NCBI RefSeq assembly: GCF_014696135.1
Contig: NZ_JACJPP010000006.1
Location: 111,261-175,260 of the forward strand
Length of the DNA: 64,000 nt
Origin: Nodosilinea sp. FACHB-141
Lineage (GTDB): Bacteria > Cyanobacteriota > Cyanobacteriia > Phormidesmidales > Phormidesmidaceae
Direction of reading: 5' to 3'
The notes beneath the pieces were generated by a model. It had not been told where the DNA came from. It searched no databases and was given only the letters and a program-made list of their open reading frames with translations. Shown here in pieces: positions 17,143-26,290 of this stretch (position 1 is its first letter; each line of letters opens with the position of its first letter). The translations under genes were made by a program, and so were the position numbers.

Positions 17143-17991
17143 TTGCCAGAATTACCTGAAGTTGAAACCGTGCGGCGCGGTCTAGAGAGGGTAACGCCAG
17201 GGCATCGGCTAGAGGGTGGGCAGGTATTGCTGGCCCGCGCGATCGCCTATCCCGACAATGAAGCAGCGTTTTTAGCCGGCATTACTGGCTCCAGCCTGTC
17301 GGCCTGGCATCGCCGGGGTAAATACTTGCTGGGGCAGCTCACCCAATCCGACGGTAGCCCAGGCGGCTATTTGGGGGTACACCTGCGCATGACAGGGCAA
17401 CTGCTGTGGCTCGACCCAAAAACGCCAGTACAGCCTCACTGTAGAGTCCGCCTCTGGCTCAGTGATAATCACGAGCTGCGCTACGTCGATCAGCGCACCT
17501 TCGGCCGCCTCTGGTGGGTACCCCCTGGAGTTGCCCCCACAAGCATCATGACCGGCCTACAAACCCTGGGGCCTGAACCCTTTGACGAAGGGTTCTCACT
17601 CGATTACCTGCGCCAGCGTCTCAGTCGGAGTCGCCGCCCCATTAAAAACGCCCTGCTCGACCAGAGGTTGGTGGCAGGCATTGGTAATATCTACGCCGAT
17701 GAGGCACTATTTTTAAGCGGGCTCAGGCCGCTCACCCTCAGCGATCGCGTTGGCTCCAAGCAACTCCAGCGGCTGCACAGCGCCATTCGTGAGGTGCTCA
17801 TCACCAGCATTGAGTCGGGGGGTACCACTTTCAGCGACTACCGCGACATCTACGGTATTAACGGTAACTACGGCGGCGTTGCCTGGGTCTACGATCGCGA
17901 AGGCCAACCCTGTCGCCGCTGCGACACCCCTATCTGCCGTCTCAAGCTAGCCGGGCGATCGGCCCACTACTGCCCCCAGTGCCAGTGCTAG
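17143..17991 (+). CDS. mutM: Formamidopyrimidine-DNA glycosylase (Fpg/MutM)
   Basis: A 282-residue base-excision repair enzyme that removes 8-oxoguanine and formamidopyrimidines and nicks the abasic site. The N-terminal [13 protein letters not shown] gives the catalytic Pro2 and Glu3. Because Pro must be residue 2, the start has to be the TTG at 17143. Other features are HRRGKYLL (Lys about 59), the H2TH region [18 protein letters not shown], and a C-terminal zinc finger with CRRCDTPI and CPQC around an R-S-A-H turn. All catalytic residues are present. It has no operon partner. Confidence 0.95.
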   Translation: MPELPEVETVRRGLERVTPGHRLEGGQVLLARAIAYPDNEAAFLAGITGSSLSAWHRRGKYLLGQLTQSDGSPGGYLGVHLRMTGQLLWLDPKTPVQPHCRVRLWLSDNHELRYVDQRTFGRLWWVPPGVAPTSIMTGLQTLGPEPFDEGFSLDYLRQRLSRSRRPIKNALLDQRLVAGIGNIYADEALFLSGLRPLTLSDRVGSKQLQRLHSAIREVLITSIESGGTTFSDYRDIYGINGNYGGVAWVYDREGQPCRRCDTPICRLKLAGRSAHYCPQCQC

Positions 17992-18076
17992 AGGAGCCAA
18001 CGCTAGCGGATACCCTAAGGTGCTGCGCCTAGGGATTTCGTGTACAGTAAGGCTGAGGTTGATAGCAAATAGATCT

Positions 18077-18295
18077 ATGGCAGCAACTCTAAAGCGTGGC
18101 GATCTGGTGCGCGCCGTGCGCGACAAGCTAGAAAGTAGTCTAGAGGCTACTGCTAGCGATACTCGGTTCCCACCTTACCTATTTGAAACCCAAGGGGAAA
18201 TCTTAGAAACCAGTGAGGACTATGCCTTAGTCAAGTTTGGCAAGGTGCCAACCCCCAACTTCTGGCTGCGCCTTGACCAGCTAGAAAAGTTTTAG
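18077..18295 (+). CDS. ndhO: NDH-1 subunit O
   Basis: A 72-residue protein starting [19 protein letters not shown] at ATG 18077; an upstream in-frame start at 18020 only adds an unlikely N-terminal extension. NdhO is the small cyanobacterial and chloroplast-specific subunit of the peripheral arm of the photosynthetic NDH-1 complex (cyclic electron flow and respiration). [16 protein letters not shown] and [23 protein letters not shown] are nearly invariant in the family. Confidence 0.95.
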   Translation: MAATLKRGDLVRAVRDKLESSLEATASDTRFPPYLFETQGEILETSEDYALVKFGKVPTPNFWLRLDQLEKF

Positions 18296-18339
18296 GCCCA
18301 CTTCACATACCAGGGACCGATTAACAAATCATGCTCACA

Positions 18340-18385
18340 AACGCAGCGGGTTAGATCTTCTTGAGAAACCTAACCCGCTGCGTTA
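18340..18385. terminator. Strong hairpin between ndhO and the anti-sigma gene
   Basis: AACGCAGCGGGTTAG (18340-18354) pairs with CTAACCCGCTGCGTT (18370-18384), a 15-bp perfect stem with a 15-base loop, followed by ATTTAAG. It lies between convergent genes and can terminate both. Confidence 0.75.
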
Positions 18386-18416
18386 TTTAAGCTAAAACAA
18401 GCATCAACTTAAGCCG

Positions 18417-18989
18417 CTACAACTCAGAGTCGATAGGAAGACCACCAGATTCAACTGGGTTGCCTATATCAGTAGACATAGCTGGCGATGTCTCTGGAAT
18501 AGGAAAAGCTGGTCTATCAAGGGCAATTTTTAGAGTCTCTGGCTGAGCACTCGTCGCCATACGCCAAGAAGAATTGCCCACCCCAACCCCACCTGATAGA
18601 AGATTGATCACGCCAATGGCAGCCACTCCAAGGCCTGCCATAGTGACCAGCCTGAGTCGGTGGTTAAGACTATGAAAAACACCCGCAAGGGTTTCTTCTG
18701 GGTCGCAGTCGGAAGGGCCACTTTGGGTACGTAGGCCCTGGCGTAGGGTGAGTAAGCGATTGTATAAAATGCGGGCACTATCGTCTTGCTGAAGCCAACA
18801 CAAAACCTGCTGGCGTTCTTTGGGCGTAACCTCGCCGTCGAGATAGGCGCTTAGTAACTCGAAGCGATCGCGCTTAGTGGCATCTAAATCATGACAGCAG
18901 GACGCTGTAGACATTAAAGACTCATCTGAACTAGCACCGCTGGAGGATGAACGCTGAACCTGGCTAGGCATATAAGAAAAAGTAGCCAT
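18417..18989 (-). CDS. Putative anti-sigma factor for the adjacent ECF sigma
   Basis: A 190-residue protein from ATG 18989; a TTG at 19016 would extend it. Residues from about 45 (RFELLSAYLDGEVTPKERQQVLCWLQQDDSAR) match the RseA-like anti-sigma fold, without a full His-x3-Cys-x2-Cys zinc motif. A single membrane helix (LVTMAGLGVAAIGVINLLSG, about residues 123-142) separates this cytoplasmic part from a 50-residue outer tail. It lies downstream of the SigG-type sigma gene in the same direction, the arrangement of slr1545/slr1546. It probably sequesters that sigma factor at the membrane. Confidence 0.75.
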   Translation of the reverse strand: MATFSYMPSQVQRSSSSGASSDESLMSTASCCHDLDATKRDRFELLSAYLDGEVTPKERQQVLCWLQQDDSARILYNRLLTLRQGLRTQSGPSDCDPEETLAGVFHSLNHRLRLVTMAGLGVAAIGVINLLSGGVGVGNSSWRMATSAQPETLKIALDRPAFPIPETSPAMSTDIGNPVESGGLPIDSEL

Positions 18990-19291
18990 ACCAAAAACAA
19001 CACCTGGAATAAGCAACTAAACAACGACCATGGCGGGCAATGACCCAATCTAGCAATTAGCTAGATACGTCAGTTCTTACCGCCGCTACTGATCATAATG
19101 CCAACCCCTTAAAATCGGTAACCTCCGGGGATTAATTCTAACAAGCAAAACATATATCCCTAGATAGAGACTTCTACTTTTGCCCAGGCATTGCTATAAG
19201 GACAGGTACTTGCCTCAAATCGGTTCCCGATGCTTTGCAAATCACACAAGACGTAAAGTTAGTTGGTAGAGCACCCTCAAATGTACTGGCT

Positions 19292-19945
19292 TTAGTTACC
19301 TAGGTAGGGCTGCAACTCAGTCTGCAACCGCTGTCGAGCGCGGGCAATGCGAGACTTAACAGTACCCAGCGATACCCCAGTCATCTCAGCAATTTCTTCA
19401 TAGGACAGCCCCTGAATCTCGCGCAGCACAATGGTAGTGCGAAAGACCTCAGGCAGATCGGCAATGGCGCGATGCAGCTGGTCGTAGAATTCCTGGGTCA
19501 TCATAGTGTCAACCGGGCCAGGAGCACTAGCCGGTACATCCCAATCAATGCTGCCATCCTCAAGGGCAAGGGGAGCATCGAGGGAGAGGGTTGCGCGGTT
19601 GCGCTTACGCCGCCGCAACTCGTCATAGAACAAGTTAGTAGTAATGCGGCCCAGCCAGCCTTTGAACTTAGCGGGATCGTTCAGGCGGCGCATGTTGCGG
19701 TATACCCGAATCCAGACTTCCTGGGCAAGATCTGCGCGATCGGGCCAATCGGGTGCGAGGTGGTAGAGCAACTTATCTACATGGCCTTGGTAGCGGCGCA
19801 GAAGTTCGGCGAACATCATTCGCTCGGGCCGTAGCCGTTGCTGGCAGAGGGCTACCAGTTCCGTGCTAGTCAGCTGTTCGGGCTTAACAGCGGCCTTGGG
19901 GGCGCTGATGGAAACAGGCCAGGTCGAGAACATGGATTGACTCAT
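19292..19945 (-). CDS. sigG: ECF RNA polymerase sigma factor, SigG-type
   Basis: A 217-residue group 4 sigma factor. Region 2 has FAELLRRYQGHVDKLLYHLAPDWPDRADLAQEVWIRVYRN and region 2.4 KFKGWLGRITTNLFYDELRRRKR. An acidic, variable linker follows, then region 4 LPEVFRTTIVLREIQGLSYEEIAEMTGVSLGTVKSRIARARQRL, a helix-turn-helix. Length and the linker resemble cyanobacterial SigG. The next gene encodes a membrane anti-sigma, so it should respond to an envelope or redox signal. There are 275 bases between the two genes, with no other gene. Confidence 0.85.
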   Translation of the reverse strand: MSQSMFSTWPVSISAPKAAVKPEQLTSTELVALCQQRLRPERMMFAELLRRYQGHVDKLLYHLAPDWPDRADLAQEVWIRVYRNMRRLNDPAKFKGWLGRITTNLFYDELRRRKRNRATLSLDAPLALEDGSIDWDVPASAPGPVDTMMTQEFYDQLHRAIADLPEVFRTTIVLREIQGLSYEEIAEMTGVSLGTVKSRIARARQRLQTELQPYLGN

Positions 19946-20221
19946 AGCGTTTATTAGTAGGCCGACATTGCATAGCCACCAGCAAACCTTAATGGTTCGC
20001 GTTGAGGTGGCAGCGTGGCTCCAAAGATTGACATTGTCAATGTGAAATATTCTGACGAAGGCAGCAGCGTTTCACGACTTCCCTTGTGCCTGTGAATTGT
20101 CTGGCACACCCTCGGAGGGCAGGAATTATCCTTGTCTATAAACACCTAGATTGGTCTGAAGTCTGTCATTGGGGTGATATAACAGATGTTAGGACTGACT
20201 ATTTGGTAGTCATCCCCCCTT

Positions 20222-20304
20222 GGAGAGGTGGCAGAGTGGTCGAATGCGCCCGACTTGAAATCGGGTGTCCGCAAGGACCGAGGGTTCGAATCCCTCCCTC
20301 TCCG
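20222..20304 (+). tRNA. tRNA-Ser (anticodon UGA)
   Basis: The acceptor GGAGAGG pairs with CCTCTCC followed by discriminator G. The D arm starts GCAGAGTGGTCGAATGC, the anticodon stem CCCGA/TCGGG encloses CTTGAAA (anticodon TGA), a long variable arm TGTCCGCAAGGAC follows as expected for a class II tRNA, and the T arm is AGGGTTCGAATCCCT. CCA is not encoded. The gene borders the decayed island that follows, as integrated elements often do. Confidence 0.95.
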
Positions 20305-20352
20305 TACCGTGGTTTCGGGTTCTCAGTTCCCCTCGCGGCCATTGGCTCACTA

Positions 20353-20502
20353 TCAATGAGCTAATGAGATACTGCTCTCAGACTGAAATTGGTGGTAAAC
20401 CTGGTGGTAATTTACCACGCCCCTCTGTGGAAAGTTGAGGAACGCGAACTCCCCGAAGTACTCTTGGGCGGCTTGGTCATACGCTAATGCGGCTTCATAG
20501 AC
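20353..20502 (-). pseudogene. AP2-domain (HNH homing endonuclease type) remnant
   Basis: The minus strand has about 49 open codons reading YEAALAYDQAAQEYFGEF, then AFLNFP, ending at a stop at 20353. This matches the second half of the AP2/ERF DNA-binding domain (EAA-x-AYD-x-AA-x-x-x-FGE-x-A-x-LNFP), which in cyanobacteria and phages is fused to HNH homing endonucleases. The HNH part and the first half of the AP2 fold are missing. It lies 48 bases past the tRNA-Ser gene. Confidence 0.65.
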
Positions 20503-20533
20503 TTACAGCACCCCGGACCTAGTTGAGAATTTA

Positions 20534-21608
20534 GTGGGCGTGCTATCCCAAATGCTCTTACCAAGGCTATGTGGTGATTGTGGACAGCCTGCCCCTGCGA
20601 CTTTGGCAGAAACCTTATTGATTTACCCCGACAGCCATGAACCCCGTGAGATTTGGCGCGAGGTTGGTTGCCCAGTGTGCGAGAGCCGTGGTGTGGGTGG
20701 AGGCTGGCGCTACGGACGTTGCGCCCTATTTGAGGTATTGCAAATTGATGATGAGGTCAGACTCATCGTAGAAGATTATTTGGAGCGGGGTAACTTAGGC
20801 CGTCCACCAATCTCCAAGCATTTCACGCTACGTGAAGGGTCGCGAGAATTAGTCAAAGAGGGCATAGTTGGCATTCAAACTTATCAGCGAGAAGTGCTCC
20901 AAAACCATCTACTACGAGTTCAACACTTTTGGGAACAAGAAAGCCTGCGGGCTCAACGCATGCAGGGAATGTTCAGTCGCTTTGTCACCCAACAGTTGGT
21001 AGACAAGCTGATGCTCCAAACAGATTTTCAAAGCATCGTTGAAGGAGAACGGCGAGACGTAACTTGCTTTTTCTGTGATGTGCGGGGCTTTACTACTCGT
21101 GCAGAGCAAAGTTCTGCAGTGGAGTTGTTTGCGACTCTTAACTGCTATTTCCAAAAGATCATCGATATTGTTTTTCAGTATCAAGGAACTGTTGATAAGT
21201 TCATTGGCGATGCTGTCATGGTAGTATTTGGCGCTCCCCTTGCCCAAGAAAACCACGCTCTTTATGCAGTACAGTGTGCGATCGCAATTCAGCAAAAAGT
21301 TAGCCAAAATCAATCTAACCCAGGCTACTCCACCTATCCATGTGGGCATTGGTATTAACTCTGGGGAAGTCATCGCAGGCTGTATCGGCAGCGATCGCCG
21401 GATGGACTATACCGTTCTAGGGGATGTGATCAATGTCGCTGCTCGACTGGAGAGCCAAGCCCAGCCAAACCAAATCCTACTAGGGCCGGCTACTTATGCA
21501 GCGGTGAAGTCAACCATCAATTGTCAAGAAATTGGAGCCATCCACCTAAAAGGTAAGGCAGAACCAGTGGAGATTTTTGAGGTGATTTACTCTCAGGAGC
21601 AACATTAG
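20534..21608 (+). pseudogene. GspE/PilB-type C-terminal domain fused to class III nucleotide cyclase, truncated and frameshifted
   Basis: The first 75 residues (GVLSQMLLPRLCGDCGQ, CPVCESRGVGGGWRYGRCALFEVLQI) match the C-terminal zinc-binding end of type II secretion/type IV pilus ATPases, whose P-loop part is gone, so the gene is cut at its 5' side. A helical linker follows, then an adenylate/guanylate cyclase catalytic domain with VTCFFCDVRGFTT (metal-binding Asp), DKFIGDAVMVVFG and, in a second frame, GIGINSGEVIAGCIGS and YTVLGDVINVAARLE. Reading shifts at an A5 run at 21294-21298 where four A would keep the frame (IQQKLAKIN). A stand-alone functional cyclase is unlikely. Confidence 0.75.
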
Positions 21609-21672
21609 CAATTACTCCGCCGATAGTCTCAAGGCATCACAGGATTATCCTGATTTCGAAAGTTCAATTCCC
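21609..21672 (-). pseudogene. Degenerate second copy of a thermonuclease 3' end
   Basis: The minus strand reads LNFRNQDNPVMP-stop-DYRRSN, the same C-terminal words as the nuclease remnant at 22340 (LNFWNQPNPVMPWDYRRSN), with TGG changed to TGA. At DNA level 21611-21672 and 22352-22410 are about three quarters identical. Confidence 0.55.
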
Positions 21673-21688
21673 ACTACTGGACATGTAC

Positions 21689-22228
21689 TCAATTAAAGAC
21701 TCTCAACGTATTATGCATCTGAATAATGGCATCTTCTGCAGCCTGATTCTCAGAACTATAGAAACTGACAATATAAGCGACTTCTCGATCGCTGATGGGA
21801 ATGTATGTGATGAGACTATTAGGAAAGTCCCACCCCTCACTTTCTTCCCAAACCCTTAATCCAGATTGTCCATTAATATCTACTAGCTCAATCCGTTGGA
21901 TATCCTCTGGATCATTACCAATGCCCAAAATAGCGTCTCGAAGCGAGTGGGGCTGGATGGATACATCGGTCTTTATCACGTACAGTGATGTTGCACCTGT
22001 TGTAGTCACACCAGCAGGGCGCTGGTTATAGATAATTACATAGTCATTGTCATTTTGAGTGACGCTCCAGTAGTCTGGATAGTCCACAGAAAAACGCTGA
22101 GAGGTGACGGTTTCTTTCGTTCTAGAGATAATGCTTTCGCCCTTTACTGGTTGGGTAATCGCTTGCACAGCACACGTTGGAATGACCATCAGCGATACAC
22201 ATAGGGCAAGAGATATTCGACTCAACAT
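21689..22228 (-). CDS. Exported protein of unknown function
   Basis: A 179-residue protein with a clear signal peptide (MLSRISLALCVSLMVIPTC, cleavage near AVQA, about residue 23). The mature part is beta-rich (SQRFSVDYPDYWSVTQNDNDYVIIYNQRPAG, SLYVIKTDVSIQP, AYIVSFYSSENQAAEDAIIQMHNTLRVF), which resembles the fold of PsbP-like or small exported stress proteins (DYPDYW followed by strand and a C-terminal helix). No specific function can be assigned. It is one of the few intact genes in this stretch and lies between two copies of the thermonuclease 3' end. Confidence 0.6.
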   Translation of the reverse strand: MLSRISLALCVSLMVIPTCAVQAITQPVKGESIISRTKETVTSQRFSVDYPDYWSVTQNDNDYVIIYNQRPAGVTTTGATSLYVIKTDVSIQPHSLRDAILGIGNDPEDIQRIELVDINGQSGLRVWEESEGWDFPNSLITYIPISDREVAYIVSFYSSENQAAEDAIIQMHNTLRVFN

Positions 22229-22339
22229 AGGAAACCTCTCAGCTAGTGGTTGACGCTAGAATCATCTAGATTATTCAACGGGTTAGGCACTTCATCCGGG
22301 TTCTTAAATCATGTTTGATGAAGCCATATTTTTTTCCAT

Positions 22340-22650
22340 CTAGCCCTCCCGGTTGCTCCGCCGATAGTCCCACGGCATCACTGGATTTGGCTGATTCCAA
22401 AAGTTCAACCGCTGCTGCTGAGCTTGGGCCTCGGCGGCTAGGAGGGCATCATCTGTGTCGGGGCAGCTGCTCAAGAATTGAGTGTAGACCACTGCATGGC
22501 CCTCGCTGACCAGTTTTAGATTGATGTTCTGACTACCCGCATAGACCTCGGCCACCATACGCCCATACTAGTCTGTGTCAGCATCGCGGAACTGAATGGT
22601 GGAACCTCTAGGGGTGACCTGCGGCTGGTAGCTTAGGAGCTAGAACTGCC
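22340..22650 (-). pseudogene. Staphylococcal-nuclease-like (thermonuclease) C-terminal half with in-frame TAG
   Basis: The frame reads PQVTPRGSTIQFRDADTD, then TAG, then YGRMVAEVYAGSQNINLKLV and a normal SNase C terminus (HAVVYTQFLSSC, AEAQAQQQRLNFWNQPN, MPWDYRR). The family has DRYGR-x-VAEVY at this place, so the TAG replaces the conserved Arg codon. The N-terminal half with the first catalytic residues is absent. It is a remnant of a secreted Ca2+-dependent nuclease. Confidence 0.65.
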
Positions 22651-22660
22651 CCAGGAAGAA

Positions 22661-23454
22661 TTGATGGCCATTTCCTTTGACCGAGCCGCTGACTTCTACG
22701 ACAATACCCGCACCCTAGCTCCAGAGGTGTCTGAACGACTGACAGCAGAGATTCTAAGGTTAGGGCAGGCCACCCCAGACACCACTTTCTTTGAGCCTGG
22801 TATCGGCACCGGGCGTATTGCTCTGCCCATCGTCGAGCGGGGCTATGCCTACACGGGATCGATATTTCAGAGGCGATGATGGACAAGCTTAGGCAAAAGC
22901 TTGAGGGTAAGACCCATCGGTTGACGTTGATCAATGCTGACGCTACAGCCCTTCCCTTCGAAGCCAATGCTTTTGATGTAGTAATCACCCCTCACATCTT
23001 GCACCTCATCCCTGACTGGCAAACCGCTATGGATGAGCTGCGCCGAGTGCTGAAGCCCGCTGGGGTATTTATCTATTTCCACCACCCCACCAATAAAACT
23101 GCTACCCGTGATGCCATTGGGCGACAGTGGCGGCAAATTCTAGCGGGCTATGGCTACGACTCTGGCTTCACGGGGGGTGTGACAGAGGATGTTTTAAGCC
23201 GATTGCAGGAGCAGGGGGCAACGCTAGAGACAGCGGTAGTTTCTGAGCTATCCCGCGAGAGTACAGTGGACAGTCTTATGAGAGCCTACCGCGATCGCAT
23301 TTACAGCAATATGTGGCGAGTGCCTAACAACATCTACCCCAGAGCGCTTGCGGATCTTGAAGCTTGGACGGCTCAGGAGTTTTCTGATCCTGATGTACTC
23401 ATGACCTCCCAGGACACCATCACGCTCACCGCTGCCTACTACTGGCAAAGCTAG
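22661..23454 (+). pseudogene. SAM-dependent methyltransferase, frameshifted
   Basis: A class I methyltransferase of about 263 residues if repaired. Frame 1 holds FDRAADFYDNTR and the SAM-binding motif FEPGIGTGRIALPI, then runs out of frame in GYAYTG. Frame 2 continues DISEAMMDKLRQKL, NADATALPFEANAFDVVITPHILHLIPDW and a C-terminal domain to YYWQS. The shift is at GGGATC near 22857-22860, where one more G would restore T-G-I-D-I. The fold is that of UbiE/COQ5-like methyltransferases; the substrate is unknown. Confidence 0.75.
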
Positions 23455-23465
23455 AGAGGAAGCCC

Positions 23466-24140
23466 CTAACCTAGCTGTGAAGATTGTAATTTTGAAGCTA
23501 CATACGCTCGATGCCAGGACACCAGGCCATTAATCGCTATCCCCAACAGAATGACGTACAGAAGAGAGAGAAAACGTACCTCTTTAACGTAGTACAGCCT
23601 AATAGCGATGATATCGACGACAATCCAGTAGAGCCAGCTTTCTATCCGTTTCACGGCCATCAACGCCATTGCTGTAAAGCTCATCACGGTTGTGACCGCA
23701 TCAAGGAGAGGAAAGGAAGCCGCTTCTGGAAACCACTGGGGAAGCCAAATATGGATTTGTACTATAACTCCAACAAGGGCTAGACCTAAACCTAATGTAA
23801 TGCCCAGTGTTAGCAATCCATAGCGGCGGTGGCTATAAAGAAATCCTTCTTTGACATCCTGGGCTGGGCCTTTTCGGTTCCACCACCACCAGCCATAGAC
23901 ACTAACCACCAAGTAATAGACCTGTTCTAAAGCATCGGAGTAAAGCTAAATTTGGTAGAACAGGCTCATGTAAAGCAGGACACTGATTATGCCTATGGGC
24001 CAAGTCAGCATATTCTTTCGGGCAATCAGCCACACTGACCCTAGGTAGAGCAAGGTCCCTATCAGCTCGATGTAACTTATCGGATAGCCAAGGATGGTAA
24101 AGGCGATGGTATTGATGCTGAGAAAATCAGCCATTGGCAA
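23466..24140 (-). pseudogene. pnuC: Nicotinamide riboside transporter PnuC, interrupted by in-frame TAG
   Basis: About 224 residues in one continuous frame. The 5' part gives YIELIGTLLYLGSVWLIARK and NMLTWPIGIISVLLYMSLFYQ; an in-frame TAG at 23946-23948 follows, then LYSDALEQVYYLVVSVYGWWWWNRKG and a normal end with five to seven membrane helices. PnuC carries nicotinamide riboside across the inner membrane. The stop falls where the family has LFYQ-(I)-x-LYSDA. The gene overlaps nadR by 14 bases, so the two form an NAD-salvage operon. Confidence 0.8.
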
Positions 24141-25170
24141 CCTGGAACTGTTCTATGAGGTTATGGTACTTCTTAAATTGAGCGAGTATCCGTTCCACGT
24201 ATCCTATCCGGGTCTGTAAGTCGCCGCTCACTCTAAAAAATGGAACCTTACGCACTACTAAGTCACTGATGATTTGCTTCTGGAAGACGGCTCTATTGCC
24301 CTCCCCAGAGCGATCCCAAGTGTCGTCGTAGGAAATATCTGTCTCACACAGAAACACCAGGTCATAGCGCGAGGAACAGAGACCCGCGAGATGGGCCAGG
24401 TGGAGCGAGGTGGTGCCGTGGTAGTAGAGCGAAAAACGGTAGGTGGTGAGGGCGTTGGTATCGGTGAAGAGGTACCGATTGGCTTGGGTCAGCTGCGCTT
24501 CTTCTCGCTCCAAATGACCTGTGGCAATTTCTTCAAGCTGCTCTAGAGACAACCGCCGTTCCACCTGATGGGTTTCCCAATATTCCCTGCCGTATTCTGG
24601 CAGCCAAACGGTTTTGTAGTGACGGGCTAGGGCTTCAGCTAGGGTAGTTTTGCCAGTGGAGGGTGCCCCCAGGAAGACGACATGGGTGATTAAATCTTGG
24701 TAGATCAGAGGATCTAAGAACTGGCAATATTGGTAAAGATTAGAACGGACTTGGGTGGCTGAGATAGGGACTGTAGTGCGGTGTGCCCAGGATGATTGGG
24801 GTGTCCAGTCCACTAGGCGATTCACAGCACCTAACGCCTGACTCATGTGTTCTCCATAAAACTCTCTAGAGTAGAAGTGAGTCACACTGTTGCCCTGAAG
24901 CTGTTTCAGAATATAGGTTTCGTGGGCTTGCTCGATTTCAGGAGTATTGCCTATCTCGGTTGGTCCATCCCAGGCTTCAATGACCTTTACCGTAGGATAT
25001 AGCTGACGAATCCAGTTAGCCCTGATGGATAGCGGTACAGCAGTTGTTTCGGGGCAATCATAAATCATGACGATCACTTCATCCATCTCTGATAAGGCCG
25101 TCTCAATTAGGAGTTGATGGCCTTTGTGGAGGGGGGCAAACTTGCCGAGGGTGAGGCCACGGGTTGGCAT
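24127..25170 (-). CDS. nadR: NadR-type bifunctional NMN adenylyltransferase/ribosylnicotinamide kinase
   Basis: A 347-residue protein. Residues 5-160 form a nucleotidyltransferase domain with GKFAPLHKGHQLLI (G-x-F-x-P-x-H-x-GH) and PISATQVRSN; residues 165-335 form a P-loop kinase domain with GAPSTGKTTLAEALA and a LPEYGREYW block typical of NadR kinases. It lacks the N-terminal helix-turn-helix of enterobacterial NadR, so it is an enzyme, not a repressor. It would phosphorylate imported nicotinamide riboside and adenylate NMN to NAD. It is intact although its transporter partner pnuC, with which it overlaps, is interrupted. Confidence 0.88.
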   Translation of the reverse strand: MPTRGLTLGKFAPLHKGHQLLIETALSEMDEVIVMIYDCPETTAVPLSIRANWIRQLYPTVKVIEAWDGPTEIGNTPEIEQAHETYILKQLQGNSVTHFYSREFYGEHMSQALGAVNRLVDWTPQSSWAHRTTVPISATQVRSNLYQYCQFLDPLIYQDLITHVVFLGAPSTGKTTLAEALARHYKTVWLPEYGREYWETHQVERRLSLEQLEEIATGHLEREEAQLTQANRYLFTDTNALTTYRFSLYYHGTTSLHLAHLAGLCSSRYDLVFLCETDISYDDTWDRSGEGNRAVFQKQIISDLVVRKVPFFRVSGDLQTRIGYVERILAQFKKYHNLIEQFQVANG

Positions 25171-25231
25171 AATGGCTGAAGATTGATTAGAACCGCAATC
25201 AGGGTAACGGGAAAGGGTTTAAGGTAGCAGT

Positions 25232-25737
25232 CTAGAACAGTGATTCCTGTTGAAGAACCTGCGGTACTTCATACCCTTCATCAATTGGTAGATTTAGCTG
25301 CTTGGCAGCGGCCACCGCCAAGCGATCGCACCGCTCATTCTCCACATTGCCGCTGTGGCCCTTAACCCACTGAAATTCGACCTGGTGCTGTTCACAAAGG
25401 CTTAGCAACTGCTGCCAGAGATCAGCATTGACGGGGCTTTTAGTTTGGGTTCGTTTCCATCCTTTTGACCGCCAGCGCACTGCCCAGCCCTTCATGATGG
25501 CTCAACGACATATTTGGAATCAGAGTAGATGGTTACAGCGCATTTGTGCTTTAACGCCTGAAGGCCGACGATCGCCGCCATCATCTCCATGCAGTTGTTT
25601 GTGATCAGCTGATAGCCCCCGGAGAGTTCTCTGCGGTGTTCACCATAGAGCAGCACAGTTCCATAGCCGCCTGGGCCGGGGTTGCCGATACAGGCTCCAT
25701 CGGTATAGATAATGACTTGTTTGAGGGGGTGGGACAT
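25232..25737 (-). pseudogene. rnhA: Ribonuclease HI, frameshifted
   Basis: Starts [26 protein letters not shown] at 25737. The first frame contains the acidic residues [19 protein letters not shown] and YSDSKYVV, then stops. The second frame carries GWAVRWRSKGWKR, NADLWQQLL, QWVKGHSGNVENERCDRLA and the end. The shift is at GAGCCATC near 25493-25498, where one extra G gives V-E-A-I-M-K-G-W. RNase HI removes RNA from RNA-DNA hybrids. A second, intact RNase H is expected elsewhere in the genome. Confidence 0.85.
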
Positions 25738-25808
25738 GGTTGTAGATAGCAAATTTGAAACTTTATCTCATCAAATTTCTTGGTTTTAATTAAGGATGGT
25801 ATCAATCA

Positions 25809-26284
25809 TTATTCATAAGGTTCAGGAATATCATGTGGCGTTAATTTAGCCCAAAGCTGAGGCATGGTGTCAGCATTGGTGTAGCTATAGCCCTCAATTT
25901 TGATAAAGCTATCGAGCAGCTTGCTCAAAGATAAAGCGTATTTGACAGCTGGTCTTTAACTTGCTTTTTCTTCTTACGATTACTATCTCGCCGTGTTGAA
26001 CCTGTACGGCTGCCGTTAGGGCCTTCTAAGTCAATCCACTTAACCTCAACTACTGCAAAACGACCTGCCCCATCAGTGAACAGCAAATCGCCTTTTCCTT
26101 TTTCTGTTCGACTAGTTTCGACTTCCCATTCGTCATCAATGAGGTAGGGATAGTCAGGCATAAAGGTAGCGCTGTTGGCTACAAATTTTTGTTTCAGGTA
26201 GTATTCATTATTTCTGTCCCGATCTCGCCCCTGAAAATAAGCTCTAAGAACATCGTCTCTGTGTTTTATCTTTGTTTGATCCAT
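25809..26284 (-). pseudogene. PD-(D/E)XK-nuclease-like protein, frameshifted
   Basis: The first frame (119 codons) has FMPDYPYLIDDEWEVETS, then KGDLLFTDGAGRFAVVEVKWID, a D...E-x-K arrangement typical of restriction-endonuclease-fold proteins, and a basic tail RRDSNRKKKKQVKDQ. After a one-base shift near 25945 (one G lost in CAGGCT) the frame continues AVKYALSLSKLLDSF, IKIEGYSYTN and ends at 25809. The function is unknown; it lies next to a NERD/helicase pseudogene, another nuclease-related module. Confidence 0.55.
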
Positions 26285-26290
26285 TGCTAG

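Noticed and set aside
21290..21310. Programmed -1 frameshift in the cyclase gene
   Set aside because: The slippery site is only A5 with no stem or Shine-Dalgarno-like stimulator, and the gene is already truncated at its 5' end.
23466..23948. Suppression of the pnuC TAG by a suppressor tRNA
   Set aside because: No suppressor tRNA is seen and TAG is an ordinary stop elsewhere in this window.
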